A DNA stretch of 64,000 nt, taken from the NCBI GenBank assembly GCA_030248215.1, contig JASANG010001799.1, positions 21,530-85,529 of the forward strand. Direction: 5' to 3'. This stretch comes from Enoplolaimus lenunculus (taxonomy: Eukaryota > Nematoda > Enoplea > Enoplida > Thoracostomopsidae). The notes below the pieces were generated by a model that worked only from the letters and a program-made list of their open reading frames with translations, had not been told where the DNA came from and made no database searches. Shown in pieces: positions 22,876 to 36,189 of the stretch; the stretch's first letter is position 1, and each line of letters opens with the position of its first letter. Both the position numbers and the translations under genes were made by a program.

Positions 22876-24282
22876 ATGAATATCTCAAGTAGTATTAGCC
22901 AATCAACATAGCATTTTCGCAATTTTTATATTTAACATTAATTTTACATATGCGATATTTTCAGTTTTCGTCTAACGGTATCATGCAAACATTAATATGC
23001 TTTAAAACTAATTAACTGTATTTCCTTATCACTGTCATCCAGCAATTTTGTGAAAAGTAAGCCTTTAACCGTTTCCACATTAAGCAAAGCCTCAGCGTTA
23101 GAACTAATAAACAAAATTATTACTAAACAGTGCCGATAGCCATTTGTGCAAAATATTTATACGAATCTTTACTAATAAAGATCCATTTCTAGAGTCTTCA
23201 AACAGCTTCTGGTTATCTCATAGAGTTGATAACCGTTCAATAACTGAACTATAAAGATGAAAAAGCAAGTAAGGTTTACTTTTGTCCAAGACGAGTCCGA
23301 ACGAAAGCGAAACATCGTACATATTCGATTAAGCTTACAATCATGATTTGACTACTTTAGATTTACGCTTTAGGCCTGAAGATCTCAAAATATTACATAA
23401 TGTGTGGTTTTTGTTAAGTAAAAAATGTATAGTACTGTCTACAATGAACAGCCTCATCATAAAACAGTCATAACGCTCGAATATTTTTTACTCGCTTCGG
23501 CGATGCTTAACGGGAAAAAGACATGTCGGAGGAAAGAGTGTAAAAGAATATCCTACTTTCCCTGTCATAAAATTTTAAAGTATATATGAATGTATGTATT
23601 AATATGCACCTATGGATATTAATTGAAATATTTTAAATTTTGAGTCCACCCAGGACTGACTTTAAACAATAACGTTTGTGTATATATTTTCCGGTCTATA
23701 AACCTCAATTAAACAATAGAAATATAAAAGACAGTCTGTATACATATCTATAATTATGCTCCATTAATTTCGTAATTATAATCCGAACAAGTACTTATTT
23801 GGCGTAGATGTGATAATTTGAACCAATTCTTAGGTTTAAATTGCAACGATAATAAGCAAGTAAGAACACCTGAGGCCGGAGGCAACACAATGGTACATAC
23901 CTTAAAGTACGGCAGACAAACGACGGAAGCTTTTATAGCCTTGGCAAAACGGCTGGTTCCCTTTGGAGAGTTTATTGAATTTAAACATTTTAAAATTAAT
24001 TTCGCAATGGAAAATTTGTTAAATAATATTATCGGTTTGATGAATTCAGTTTTGTATCTAATTCTAATGGCGTGGTGGTATCACAAACATATTGAAAATT
24101 TCAGGTTACAACGAACAGCAGTTTTTTAGTGAATAAATGATTTTAATTTGCTTGTATGGACAGTTTCTTCGTTGCGACTAAGGAAATTTATATCGCCCAG
24201 CTGGAAATGTGGTTCCATGCCTACTAAAACAATTACTGGTAGCGGAGTTACTTGACTTTGTTTCACGGAGGTCTCCAAGTGG

Positions 24283-24696
24283 TACTGTATTGTCCCGAAT
24301 AAGAGGAAGGACCGATATTTATTTGGCCTCTCCAGAAAGTCCCTCCCTGTTACTTGATTACGGGTTACTGATATAGGTATATCCGGTATTGCAATTAACC
24401 GTTGAATTAAACGTTTGTCATGTATCGAAAACTTGAGCGATAATGCAAGGTTATACTTAAGATTGTACTTCTAAAAGCTAAATATGCTTTAAAGTTTCCA
24501 ACTCAATTTTTGGTCCTGGAGTCATTTATGCACTACACTCAGGGATAATTGAAATTATATGGACTCTAATTAGAGTTTGGGGACTCTATCCACTTTCGGA
24601 GTTAACGATACGGACTCCTATTGATTTCCTATTGATTAGAACTCAACTTGTGGACCGCCCTCTTATTACTCCCCTCTTACTCGGGTCACTGCAGTA
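24283..24696. mobile_element. TA-flanked MITE family A, near full length
   Basis: Starts TACTGTATTGTCCCGAATAA and ends TACTCGGGTCACTGCAGTA. The interior follows the 57,147-57,578 copy (GGCCTCTCCAGA, GAGCGATAATGCAAGG, CCTGGAGTCATTTATGC). Several differences from consensus suggest age. Confidence 0.8.
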
Positions 24697-24889
24697 TGCT
24701 TTAACTGAGTCGAATTGTTGTTGAATTAAAAATGTATATAGAATAATTTGTCATTAAGAACAGTCATCGTTATTCATAAAACCTTAGTTCATTTTGAAGG
24801 TCTACTTCGGAAACTAGTCCTACTATATTATACCTTTAAACTACTGGTATCAAATTAATTTTCCACTTTTCCCATCGAGCTCGTAACCA

Positions 24890-25060
24890 GACTGGCTCAG
24901 AAAGGTTCAGCCTCCTCCTGGAAGAAATTTGCCCCTCTCCGTAGAAAATTTTCAACCTTGCTTGCAAGTCATCGAAAACATCTTGTATACCCATCCTGAA
25001 CACTGTTTACCCCACCCCCTCAAGTAAGTGAGCTGGTCACAGGCCTGCTTTCCACCCTAA
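24890..25060. mobile_element. Dispersed repeat family M6, copy 2
   Basis: AAAATTTTCAACCTTGCTTG, AAGTCATCGAAAAC, CCCATCCTGAACACTGTTTA and GTGAGCTGGTCACAGGCCTG parallel 14,300-14,530. Confidence 0.55.
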
Positions 25061-27004
25061 CCATGTGAAACTCCAGTCCAATGTTGTCTAAGACGTCACA
25101 AGATACAAACTTTACTGGAAACTTAAAGTACACTTGTCCTGCGTTTACCCATGGTTAAACAATAAATAGCAACATTGAGAAATATTAATAGTAAAACAAA
25201 CAAAACTAATGGATGTCGTCATTCTGAAACTGCCGAAGCAGCTTTTGAGGTCACGGGAGCCGGTTCGTGAGAAAATATCCAGACGGGTTTTGGTTTGACC
25301 CCTCACGTAACTGCTGTGGTTTGAATTTTAACCCTGCTCAACATAATTGATCTCGTTTAAGGGGTTTTCCCCTATTTCCGTTTTGTGAAGTACATAAACA
25401 TGTACTACTTAGATACAGAGAGTAAATTGGAAAAGCCGGATTATATCCTGGGGATAGACTGACAGTTCTGTAGGAACTAGGAACGCAAACGGGTCTAAAC
25501 CTTTTATTTGATTGTGCTTCGGACTACTATTTTTCTCAATTTATTATATAAAAGGTATGGCCCCAGAACCTGGCCTCGGCCACGGCACCGGGGCCAGTAC
25601 GTTATTTGCAATAACCACCATGAAAATGATTAACATTACATATTTTTTCTGTCATACAAGCAATGTAAATGTTTGCATGTACCCGTGTACCTACATTCGC
25701 AATCTTTATTGGGTACAATAACGCTGGAAAACCTGACAAAGATAACCAGTGTTATTTCACCGGCGTAACACTATATATCAGCATATTTCTATTCCTAAAG
25801 CTAAGCCTAAACTTCAGCGTAAAAATAAGTCTGTAACTAAGCCCCAAAACCTAAGCAAAAATAATAGCCTTAATCATAGCAATTTCTATTTATGGTACTT
25901 ACGGAAAACTGGATGCCCTTGAAACGAACATAGGCCATACAAATATTACAACTGACCGCAACGCTACAAAACATAGTACAATGAAACAGGGTCCTTGTTA
26001 TTAGCTACGTTTTGACATTTGAATGCAATCTAGTATTAGATTTGAATTCATTAACATAGATATTAGATTATTCAGCTCCGGCTCCGTCATCTTATGGTAG
26101 CCGTTTGCACCTTGATATATATGAAAACACGTACTTTTTGTAGAAATTACAACCATGCTGGCGTGGTAACTCATTTTAATTATCCACGCCTTCAGTGCCA
26201 CTTTGCTCGAAATATTGAGCTCTCAACCCAATAAACAGATGGGTAATCTTTAGATTAAATGCCGAATGGTGTTTAAACGAAGGACTGGTTTATAGCGTAA
26301 ATTTAACGGAAACTCGAAATTTGCCTATATTTAGACGCCTTTGTCTTTAAAGTGATACTATATACTTAAAACCGTTAGCATAGTTGGACTGAATAGGGTT
26401 TAATGAACACCAGAAATTGGTAATTTGTTGATATTTCTAGCTTTCGACGACACTTGTAGCAGAATGTAGCTATCATTTCATTTCGGGAAGGTATAGCCTA
26501 GCACGCTTCATATGGCACGTTATGTAATAAAAAATGGTCTGGATTTTTTATTTTGGATTTTACCGAAAGAGACAGCTGCCAACGAAAGATTTTATTACGC
26601 CAAGTAATAGGTGTAGCACGGCTATGCGTTCCTTCAAAATACGAACACACGGTGCTGCGATGAGTCAAGTGAGGCGAGTGCGTGCACAGAATCTTCGCTG
26701 TCGCGTTTTGTATATAGATAAGAAAATAACCCGTGCTACAACTGAATTCTATCACAATCTCAGAACAAACAATCTTTGTTTTCTAATAAAGTCGTTAATT
26801 CAACCGACCGCGTAGCAGAGGGGCCAGCAATTGCACAAACCAAAAAGAATTTGTTGGTCACCCCCGGAAAATTTTTAGACCCACTCGTAAGACCTGGGAA
26901 CTCGCTACACAACAATCCTAGGCTTCTATGATAGTCATTTAATGCTAAGGGAGCTAATGGAGAAAACCTCGGCCCCGAAAAGATATTTCAAATGACGGAT
27001 TGTT

Positions 27005-27170
27005 GCTACAACCAGAGGCGGGTCCAAAAATTTCTGACGGGGGGCGGGCTGGCAAATGTTATGGAACGCAAAACTTGTAAGGTAGGGACCTAATCATTTT
27101 ATCACCAAAAAAGTTTATGAGGGGAGAAAATTGCAAGGCAGAAACCTTACCATTTTATCACGCGAACTCA
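27005..27170. mobile_element. GGATCC/GGGTCC-ended MITE fragment
   Basis: Starts AGAGGCGGGTCCAAAAATTT and carries TTGTAAGGTAGGGACC, CATTTTATCACC and AAACCTTACCATTTTATCA, matching in inverted order the element at 9,003-9,287. The right end is not clear. Confidence 0.45.
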
Positions 27171-27357
27171 ATCCCATTTCATTCCTGCTAAAAAATTTCA
27201 GCTTGGACGCATTGTACAACACTACACTGCAAAAAATAGTGAGTCAAATTGACTCTCTCCGAAATAGGCTTTTCTGGACTACACAAACTGAGTCAAATTC
27301 GACTCCGCCAGAGTCAAATTGAACTCAATGAACCGTACGTCGTGCCGAATAGTTTAC

Positions 27358-27728
27358 TACTGTAGTGACCCGAAAATTAACAGGGGGAGACTGACATTTA
27401 ATTGGCCTCTCCAGAGGAGGGTTCCCTATCTTTTATTTGGTTACGGACTGTTATGTCTTTTTAACCCCCGATCCTCCACCCTTCGTTACTCATGGTTACA
27501 CTTAGGAATGTACTTTCAAAACTTAGGTATGCTTAAAGTTTCGAACTCAACTTTATTTGGGCCCGGAATTTATGCACTACAGTTAGGGACAATTTTATTT
27601 ATAGACTCTAGGGTTTAGGGGCTCTATTCGCTTACGGACTCTTATTAGGGTACGGACTCGTATTTATTGGGACTCAAAATGGGGACCCCCTCTTATTACC
27701 ACCCCCGCTTATTCGGGTCACTACAGTA
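27358..27728. mobile_element. TA-flanked MITE family A, internally shortened
   Basis: Starts TACTGTAGTGACCCGAAAAT and ends ATTCGGGTCACTACAGTA. About 60 bp shorter than the 57.1 kb copy through internal loss. It inserted into DNA repeating GAGTCAAATT words. Confidence 0.85.
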
Positions 27729-28749
27729 AATATAACTCTCTCTGTTTTGAGATAACAATTGCTGGTTGCGGACCTGACTGAGATAGGCGCTACATACAGC
27801 TGAAAATACCGCTATTGAACTCAAAGCAACCTGTATTAAACAAGATCATCTTATATAATATGCTCTACTATGTCAAGCAGAATACACAGAATCAGCATTT
27901 TATATAAACAATAGACAAATATAACACATTTTGGGTTCGTTTTTCAATTGAAAATTAATTAAAAATGCTATGGATTTAAAGAAAATAAAATGGTGAATAA
28001 AATCAGCCTTGAAAACACGCCATTATATACTAAAAAAGATGTTTTGCTACGTTGGGTTAGAAAAAAGATATGGGTAGTGGTTCGGAATTTGTTTTGATTC
28101 CTCTTGCTACAGCGCCGTGGCAAATGGGGTGTGGTTCCTGTGTTTGGCAGATTCCGTTGTCTGTGCCAACGGATAATTTTTTGGGAATAAAAGAAATTTC
28201 ATGGTATCAAAATTGTCTGCACTCTAAATGACCTGTTTGTGGTGTGTTTATGATGAATTTTGCGCAGCTTTATTGTGAGAAATGCATTTAATATTTGCAA
28301 ATAAAACAAATTCGGTTTGGACGACACGAGACTCGAGTGTATGCGCCAAAAAACTGGTATAATTTTATTGGCTCGCTTGTGTATATTCTCATACGTAAAC
28401 CTTCCTTGCAGTTTTTCATTTTTATATTCAATATGTTTCATGAATACTATTTTAAAATGTGAAATCTTCTATATTACTTCCAGATTCTCCCTGGTAACCT
28501 AAAATATATTACAGTATTAAGATCGTATACTGAAACACAAATCATCACACATAGGTGATCCAACGGACACGTAGATAAACTAAAAGGCCACATACCACCT
28601 ATTCACCAAATTGAAAGATTTTGGCCCCTTTTAACATGTTGTGCTGCTGATAGCAAAAAACATTGTAGAGTAAATTTCACAAATCAACTGAAATCATCGA
28701 TATAGCAACAATCTCTCAGAGGACTTCATAATGAAAATTAGAATAAAAA

Positions 28750-28895
28750 TAGAATATTTTCAAATATATATTTGTGTATCTAAATTATATGTTACATATG
28801 TACATATCTTACATTTAATCATATATCTATGTATATATATATAATATATATACTATATACATTTACATATGTTTAATATATATATAATATTTTAT
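28750..28895. repeat. TATA/ATAT microsatellite-like tract
   Basis: Almost pure A+T alternation with ATATGT/ACATAT words; contains TATATATATAATATATATAC. Confidence 0.75.
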
Positions 28896-29639
28896 GTAAT
28901 CTGAAAAGCAGAGTTGTTTTGCCTCACATTTTGCGTGAAAACTGTTACTTTTAGCTTTTGCAAGTGGTTAGAATTTGTGTTTGCGATATTTATTGCGTGT
29001 TTATACATCACAAACGCGGCAAAGAAATGCGAAAATAAGGGTGTTGTTCGCATAAAAATATCGGCAACAGAAACAAACAACATATCGTAAGTTTTGATGA
29101 TTGCAAAATTGCTAAGTGCAAGTGTGACTTTTTAGAAAAGGTTTGCTGCTGGAATTTTGTTTGATTATGTCGGATTCAAATCAATAGAAGACATAATGTG
29201 GCGGTAGTTGAAAGAAGGAGCGGGTGGACATTCAATCTCAATTTTTCGCTTACACCTTTGACTATGAGGTCAATCCTCAGCACGAACAGTGTCATTTTCA
29301 GAGCGGGTGGAGGCTTTAATTATTGCTGACCAGCAACCCAACCGTGTTGAAAGTTTTGCGATGCAAATTGTTCATCCGAAACTCAAAGTGTCTTATTTAT
29401 AACAAATAGTTGAAAAACTTTACAGATTCGTCGCTGTAGCTCATTAATATGTTGCTGTGAATAAGTCATTTTCAATTTCAAGATGGCGCCCGAGTAGTTT
29501 ACCTCCAGCCAAAAATGGAGTCGACCCATTTTGGATTTTAAGATATGGTTATGCTTACATATGGTTGGATACTTTGCAAATTATGCTACAGCTTACCCTA
29601 GAGACCGCCCAATCCGTTCAACGTTATTGTGACACAATA

Positions 29640-29950
29640 CAAACCCTTGGCTGGGTTACTAAAACCCTACTTAAGTAAAACTTAGTATTTAAGCACGTGC
29701 TAAGAAATTACTTAACCATTTTGTTGTTTTAAAATCGTACTTAAGTGAATGCTTTAAGTCACTGACTATATATTTCAAATATTACAAAAGAACCGTTCAA
29801 GTAAACTAACCCAAATAGAATTGAAATTTGTTGTTACCGCAATGGCTCACATTTGGTGTTTTTGTTTTTGCTCAAAAATTTAAGTATTTACTTCAAGTCT
29901 GCGACTTAAGCAATTACGTGAAATAAGTAAATACTTAAGAAAGATTTCAG
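29640..29950. mobile_element. ACTTAAGTA-rich inverted repeat element, candidate
   Basis: Begins CTGGGTTACTAAAACCCTAC then CTTAAGTAAAACTTAGTATT; the right part has AAGTATTTACTTCAAG and AAGTAAATACTTAAG. Words on the two sides are mutually inverted. Ends and target duplication could not be fixed. Confidence 0.4.
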
Positions 29951-30632
29951 AAACACAGCATTGGTCAGGTAGTGTTAATTATGAGAAACTCACAGCAATA
30001 TGTGCAAGCGAAGTAATGCCCAACTTACTGTGTACAATGGGTCATCCATACACACATTTGTAAAAAATGTCCCTCCCTTTTGGGTACCCACGTTGTCCGT
30101 ACACACACTATTTATTCACTGCCTTAAATTTCAATATGTCATTGTCTGAACTTGTAGACAATTAATATAGTCTAGGAGTCAGCATTAGTTGGTCCTGACC
30201 ACTTTGTAATCCCTCGGAAGCGACTGAGCAATTTACTCTGGCAAGTACACCTATGAAGCTGTCCCTTGCCTCAAGCTTGAATGTGTATTTTGATGGTGTT
30301 GCGAATAGAGATGGTTTAATATTTTTTTACATCTTCGTGTGTATTTAAGTGTCATCCTCTTGTAGCTGACTAGAAATGATAACCGCGTACGCATGTGACG
30401 CTGCTATCAGAATATATGCTGGCTTGTCGAAATTCGAAATATTCTGAAAAGTTTTCAATTACTATCTATAAACAGTGAGAAAACTAAACATATCAACATT
30501 CATTGCCTACGCATAAACCACCATTTTAGTTCAGTGGACGCCTGATCCGATCCGTAGCCGGTTCAGCTAGCTGGGTGGGGAGAACACCGTAAATTCTTGT
30601 GGGTTGATTTCGAGTTAATTCCACTCATTCTT

Positions 30633-31251
30633 ATGCGGGATTCACGTTATAAATGGGGCGGTGCGGAACACGTTTTGTCCCATGTTGATTTGACATCAAC
30701 AAAAATGTGATCTAAATGGCGGATATGACGACGAAATGTGGATACCGCGTGTTATTGGCTTACAAATCCCTTGATCTTAAATGATCATCGCATACAAATA
30801 CGCATGTGTCACGTGATAAAGACTGGACATTTATGCATTTATGCGAATATCAATTTGACATTCTAAAATTCTTCCCAATATCACATGGTATGCAGGACAA
30901 TGTAATTTGCGCACACTAATAAAATTGCACGATTACGAATGTTTAATTACCTGCTATTTTTGTGTTTGCAGTCCCTAAACATATTCCAAGTACAAGTAAT
31001 TCAAATTTCAAATTTTAGTATCATATGACATTCTACAGAACATTCAGGCTAGTATACCACAACCTTGCATACATTTTCAAACGTTACATGATATTGACAG
31101 ATAATATTCCAAATATCATACTATTGCAGTACAAACAGTGAATGTCTCATCGGCATAGCACACGATTCAACTGTTTTGAATTTGATAGCGGACGTGCAGA
31201 CAAAAGGAAAACGTGTTCCATGTTGCCCCAGGTATAACTTGAACCCCACAT
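30633..31251. mobile_element. MITE family C (GCGGGATTCACGTTATAA ends), long copy
   Basis: The left end is ATGCGGGATTCACGTTATAA with GTTTTGTCCCATGTTGATTT further in. The right end is inverted: CCATGTTGCCCCAGGTATAA then CTTGAACCCCACAT. About 620 bp, with further inverted AT-rich words inside. No coding sequence. A second copy is at 45,222-45,636. Confidence 0.7.
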
Positions 31252-32049
31252 TGGTTAATTAATAAACTTATCCGGAATTAACTCAACTCAGAGTGAGAAC
31301 CAACTTAACTCATTTCTAGGAAACCCAGAATTGTCCTAGAAGTACTGAGCACCAGTGGTCCCCCTCTTGTAAACACGTCAGCATAAATTGTAAGTTATAT
31401 ACTTACATATTGCATGTGTAAATCACTTTGTCTCAACTAAAATATACTTATCAAGTAGGTTGATTATGAACCAAAATGAATTTTTGAAAACCAACGCTGC
31501 GAACAACGCCTTCTTTTGGCATCCCCTGTCTCTGTTGCTTTGGTCCTATATGTCACGTTTGTCACTGGTACCCAATAGCTCCAAAATCGTCTTGGGAAAA
31601 CAAAACCAAAGACCAGCTTTGACCACAACAAGAAAGATATGATCGAAAATGAAAACAATTTCTGAAAATTGACTATTTTCGATACTCGACTCCCCTCGTG
31701 TGTTTACTGGTCTTATTGTTCCTCACGAGTCTGTTTAGGTTGACCACCTCATAAGTATTGAGGTTGTTGTGACCAGTATGATGTAAATAGAAAACAAACA
31801 GGGACGATAGCTATAAAGCAACGATACAGCTGGTTTTCATATATTAAAGCAATATAATTGGGTAACAGGAGTGTCCTTTTGACTCCGATAAAAAATTGAT
31901 ATCCGACTAGCACAATATTTTCTAATTTTTAAAAAATTCTGCCTTTTTTGTATATTAGTGTAATTTGATTAGGTTCGAATTTTGCTTTGTTCTTGGTTTT
32001 ACGGGTCCCGCTCGAGCCAAATTTGTTGACCTCCAGTTGCACTTTTGCC

Positions 32050-32125
32050 CATATATTCTCAAATGCGTGTAGCACCTATTATAGCAATTGGTGACAGATC
32101 TTGTAGTTTCGAACCTTAGAATATT
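32050..32125 (+). repeat. SINE-like family X copy
   Basis: ATTCTCAAATGCGTGTAGCA, CCTATTATAGCAATTGGTGA and GTTTCGAACC in family order, with the B-box-like word at the expected place. Confidence 0.6.
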
Positions 32126-32335
32126 TAGGTTTGAAATTCAGCACCTTTTCTGCTTCAATTTACGCTACTTCTGATCAAATTTTGAAATCTGCAAGTGCAG
32201 GAGCGTTTAGTTTGAAACACACATTGGAGAATACGGCCATTGTCATAGGTGTAGTGTATGTATAGTAGTTTAAGATGCGATGCGTTGAGTATAGAAACAA
32301 AGTACTTAAACATTTTATAAACAATTCAAGTTTTC

Positions 32336-32775
32336 TACTATAGTGACCCGAATCAGAGGGAGGTAAAAAGGGGGTCCTCAGTTTGAGTCACAATCAATAG
32401 AAGTGTGTATTCCTAATTAGAGTCCGAAAGCGGATAGAGCCCCTAAACCCTTATTATAGTCCATAAATGCCAATTTTTCCCAATTATAGCGCGTAAATGA
32501 CTCCAGGACCAAATAAAGTTGAGTTCGAAACTTTAAAGCGTGCTTAAGTTTTTAACCTGACATTTTCGCTCAAGCTATGGACACAAGACAAATAAACGTT
32601 TAATTCAACGGATAGTTGCAACATATATATACTGAATATATCAGTATCGAAGGGCGGCGGAGGGTGGGTTGTAACTAAATAAATAACAGTCCGTAACTGA
32701 ATAACGGGGGCGAGGGTACCCTCTGCAGAAGCCAAATAAATATCAGTTCCTCCTCTTATTCGGGTCACTACAGTA
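32336..32775. mobile_element. TA-flanked MITE family A, full length (reference copy)
   Basis: 440 bp from TACTATAGTGACCCGAATCA to ATTCGGGTCACTACAGTA, with imperfect inverted ends of about 25 bp and TA at both borders. A TA target and this size are typical of IS630/Tc1/mariner-type MITEs, which is an inference. The frame at 32,544-32,768 inside it is meaningless. Confidence 0.85.
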
Positions 32776-33589
32776 TTCGAATTATATAAATCCCGTGTAT
32801 GCGTTACCTATCTGAGGTGTACCGCAACACACCACTTCGAAAACACAGCAGCTTAAAAAAATCAGGTACACTTGCATATCTAAAAACCATCATCTGCTAT
32901 TGTGTACAAACAAACATAATAGTCAACAGTTGTCCTAAATGCACTTTAAATGCTTAAGCGTCTGGTCAAGTGCACGCAACCAATCTTAAAGGAAACATTT
33001 GATCATATGTCTGCTTCAGCAGGAGCATAGCAAATCGCTATCCAGTTTCAGTGAACCGTAAAATCTTTCAAAATATTGTATTTATGCTGCTCTGGCCGAA
33101 GGGATGAATTTAAATATGACAAAGCTATGGCCGCAGGTTCCATAAAATTGCAGACGCCATTTTAAATATCTACTAGGCGTAAATGTTTTAGGGAATATCT
33201 GTCTTATATATAGGTGCATTGGAATATATGTTTCAGCCAGCGAAAATCGGCCTCCACTACCAATTTACGGGAAGCATAAAGCGTATTGTCAGATCTTGAT
33301 CCCAGCGGTGGTATAGAATTTTGTGGTGCAGAAGGCTGTGCGCTCAGTCGGAGTACAGAAACAAATATTAATTTTTCGAAACTAAGCATGCAGAAATTTT
33401 ACTTGAAGCTAAACTGTGATTGGCGTATTTAGCGTATCACACAGTTTTGTTTTTCGGTAACATGAGTGGGCCCAACGTGTTAGCAAAGTGCATCATGTTA
33501 ACTATAAGGCCCTGTCCATCCGGAAGTATTATACAGTCGGCAGTTGCTCGAGTTCGCTTGTTTCAAAATCTATCAAATGGCAGGGTGAA

Positions 33590-34310
33590 ACAAACGGAAT
33601 TCGGGTTCCGGTTGGAAAATTGTTCGGTTTACAGTAATAAATCAGGTTTCATTTTACCGGAATTCTCCGGTATTTTCGGTATTGAAAATTTTTCTCGTTA
33701 GAAAATTAATACAAAAATTGACACATAATCCTAAATTTATTTTTGTATAAATTTGTTGATCATGTATTGATAAAATGTTTAATTTGTGACACACTCAAAA
33801 TTATTTAATAAGCTTCCAAACACGATTTCGATTGGAAAATGCGGTCTTAAACATGAAGGTTTGCCAACAAGCCTTGTTAAATTTGTCATCTAAAGATTTG
33901 GTACGACTCTGCGCTAACAGAGGTATACCACTTGCTTTTGTATGAATTTCATGTGGAGCTTAAATTTCAGGTCTATCCGAATGTTCGGACTATTCAAGGG
34001 TTTTTAATGACTTGCAAGCCAGGTTGAACATTTTCTAGGGGAGACCAAAATTGCCCCCTCCCTTGGCTGCGGATCCGATTCAGGACAAAAACTAGAATGC
34101 GCATCGTCATTTAACTAAAGATTCTCTGAAATTCACTAATGAAGGCAAATTTCACTTCTAATAAAAATAAGGATCTACAAAACACTAAAATTAAATAAAT
34201 CTGTTACTTCGCATTGCTAAAACAGTTTTCATATTAAAAGCTAAAATAGCTTTTAAATACAGTTTTTCGGTAACAAATATCTTTTGTTTTCCGGTTACGG
34301 TTCCGATATA
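33590..34310 (+). mobile_element. CCGG-rich element, long copy
   Basis: CGGGTTCCGGTTGG and TTTTACCGGAATTCTCCGGT on the left; TTTTCGGTAACAAATATC and TTTTCCGGTTACGGTTCCGA on the right. Related to 22,530-22,875 (inverted) and by word content to 48.1-48.8 kb. The middle of about 600 bp has no open frame of note. Contains an M6 fragment near 34,010. Confidence 0.45.
34010..34080. mobile_element. M6 fragment
   Basis: ATGACTTGCAAGCCAGGTTG, AACATTTTCTAGGGGAG and CCCCCTCCC are the inverted left part of family M6. Confidence 0.45.
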
Positions 34311-34608
34311 TTTAAAAATTTCAATTCGCGTATTGTATACATCCAGTTGCACTCTGCTAACTTGCAATAGTTGGTAGATGCAGTTAAGAATACCGTTCTT
34401 TAGTTTTGTATGAGAAAATGAGTTAGCTAGGAGTAGTTTGAAAGTTTCCTAATACTAATATAGAAAATTATGTAACGAAGTAAACATGAACGGAAAGTGG
34501 GAACTTGGCTGTTATTTGCTTGATCTGAAACCCGATGTGAATATTGCTAACATGTTTCTTGGATGCCTAAGAAGGTGCGTTTTGCAGTTTTTATAATAGC
34601 TAAATTCG

Positions 34609-34857
34609 GGATGTGCCGATGGCAAAATTTGTGCCGATACCGATGCTGATTCGTATCTTGAAACATACGTACGCAAGAGATAACAGTTTTCCTAACCAGA
34701 CACACTGATATGCGCTCAGAAATGAAACTGATAGCATTCCAACTGACTGTTTTGTGCAGAAAGTGTCTGCAAGGAAAGCAATATTTTTGCAGTGCCGATG
34801 CGGATACTCACGAAAGTGCCTAATATTACCGATGCCGATTAATTGGCACAACCCTGA
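34609..34857. mobile_element. hAT-like MITE (GTGCCGAT ends)
   Basis: The left part GGGATGTGCCGATGGCAAAA is followed by GTGCCGATACCGATGC. The inverted right part is CCGATGCCGATTAATTGGCA then CAACCCTGA. CAACCCTG at the border is hAT-like. The middle words AAACTGATAGCATTC and GTGCCGATG recur at 54.7-54.9 kb. Confidence 0.6.
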
Positions 34858-34904
34858 GAAGTTTGTGATAGTTGGTTAAGCCAGTGTAAGGTTGTGAGGT
34901 CTTA

Positions 34905-35290
34905 CCTTATGACTAAGCAGCTGAAAAAGCGGGCTTCTCGAGCGTGCAGCGAAGCCCTCTTCTCAACCTGCTTCTATCGTCGACTATATGTTGACCGTAT
35001 GCTGCCGGCAAGCCTACTATACAATGTGCATTGCATATATTGCATATGCACTAGGGCAAGCATGTCGCACATGCTTACACGAACCAGTGACTTTTGGCTA
35101 ACCGGGCCAACGCTCGTACCAACTGAGCTATCGTGGAATTCCTTCAACTACTTCTGCTAACTAGTATATGTGGTGTTTTACCAGTACTGTACAATGTGTA
35201 TTACGTGTTGACTTTTTATGTGTTGTGTGGCATTCATTCGGGTATTCCATTGTGCAATACCCGCTAGCCAGGAGTGTCGAATTAGCAAGG
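34905..35290 (-). repeat. tRNA-derived SINE, copy 1
   Basis: On the minus strand at about 35,135-35,070, CCACGATAGCTCAGTTGGTA holds a perfect Pol III A box (TAGCTCAGTTGG) and CACTGGTTCGTG a B-box-like word about 45 bp further on. The flanking body (CAGCTGAAAAAGCGGGC, GTATGCTGCCGGCAAGC, CATGTCGCACATGCTTA) is shared with 50,385-50,600. Probably a dispersed SINE; no intact tRNA cloverleaf. Confidence 0.55.
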
Positions 35291-36189
35291 TATTCGGTGT
35301 GTGTCCGTAATACAATGGGGCTTGTGGGAACCTCAACACTCTGATATAGACGCGGCCGGTTGCAACAGTTTACTAAACAACAAGGATAAGTATTATGCTG
35401 GAAAATATTAACGCAGTGATTAAACTTTTGCTGATATTTAAATTATCAATTTTTCCTTATACACTCCAAATTCCGATGCTAATACTAAATAACTCCAGTC
35501 AACAACTCCAGAAATACTCCAATAATAACTCCAATTCTCCTTAGCCCTTAACTCTAAATAACACCAGTTTACTCCACAACTCCGGTTACGTTAATTCCCC
35601 GGAACGTGTCCGCAGCATACGTTGCCTACCGCAACCTGCACGACACCCCACGTAACACAACTGTAAGCCGAAGATGTTCAACCAAAGTCTAAACTCATTT
35701 AATACTTTCGCAAATATACACTAAATCTAAAATTTGCACAGCACAAGCAAGGTGAATGAGCTTTTTACACAGTTGAGAACCAGGTAATGTGTTCATTAAT
35801 ATTGGTACCGACGGTCTCATATAATCCGCTTAAGTTCATTTTCATATGTGTGGAACGTCTGTTATAATAAAGTTGGTGATAGTTTTGAGAGGATTTTCAA
35901 TCGTTGCGCCTGTGCCACCCTTTTTAAGTGATAAATAAAGTAAAAAACAAAGTTTGGCGGCGATTTATTAGTTTAATTCTTTGACTTAAACGGCAATTCT
36001 GAGCAGATAAAAAATATTCAAAACTTTTGTTACAAAAATCTTGTTTTATATTTGCTAACGGTTAAAAATTGTCCGAAACCAAAACGCCTTGGTCTCGGTA
36101 GGTTGGGTCGCGGTCTCTCTTTTTCAACCGAGGCTGTGTATTCCTGGGTGATACGACCTTACAATCAGCTGCTGTGTTTCTGTGCATAT

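Larger units (their letters stand above)
19385..36189. other. Long gene-free, repeat-rich interval
   Basis: About 16.8 kb without a supportable gene. The longest frames (for example 103 codons ending at 24,129 and 99 codons at 27,319-27,618) have no family features; the second runs into a MITE. Repeats identified are listed separately. I see nothing nameable in 23,000-24,280, 25,070-26,980, 28,900-29,640 and 31,260-32,040. Confidence 0.5.

Noticed and set aside
23818-24129. 103-codon frame as a small membrane protein
   Set aside because: No ATG at a sensible start, no recognised family, and the length is expected by chance in a window of this size.
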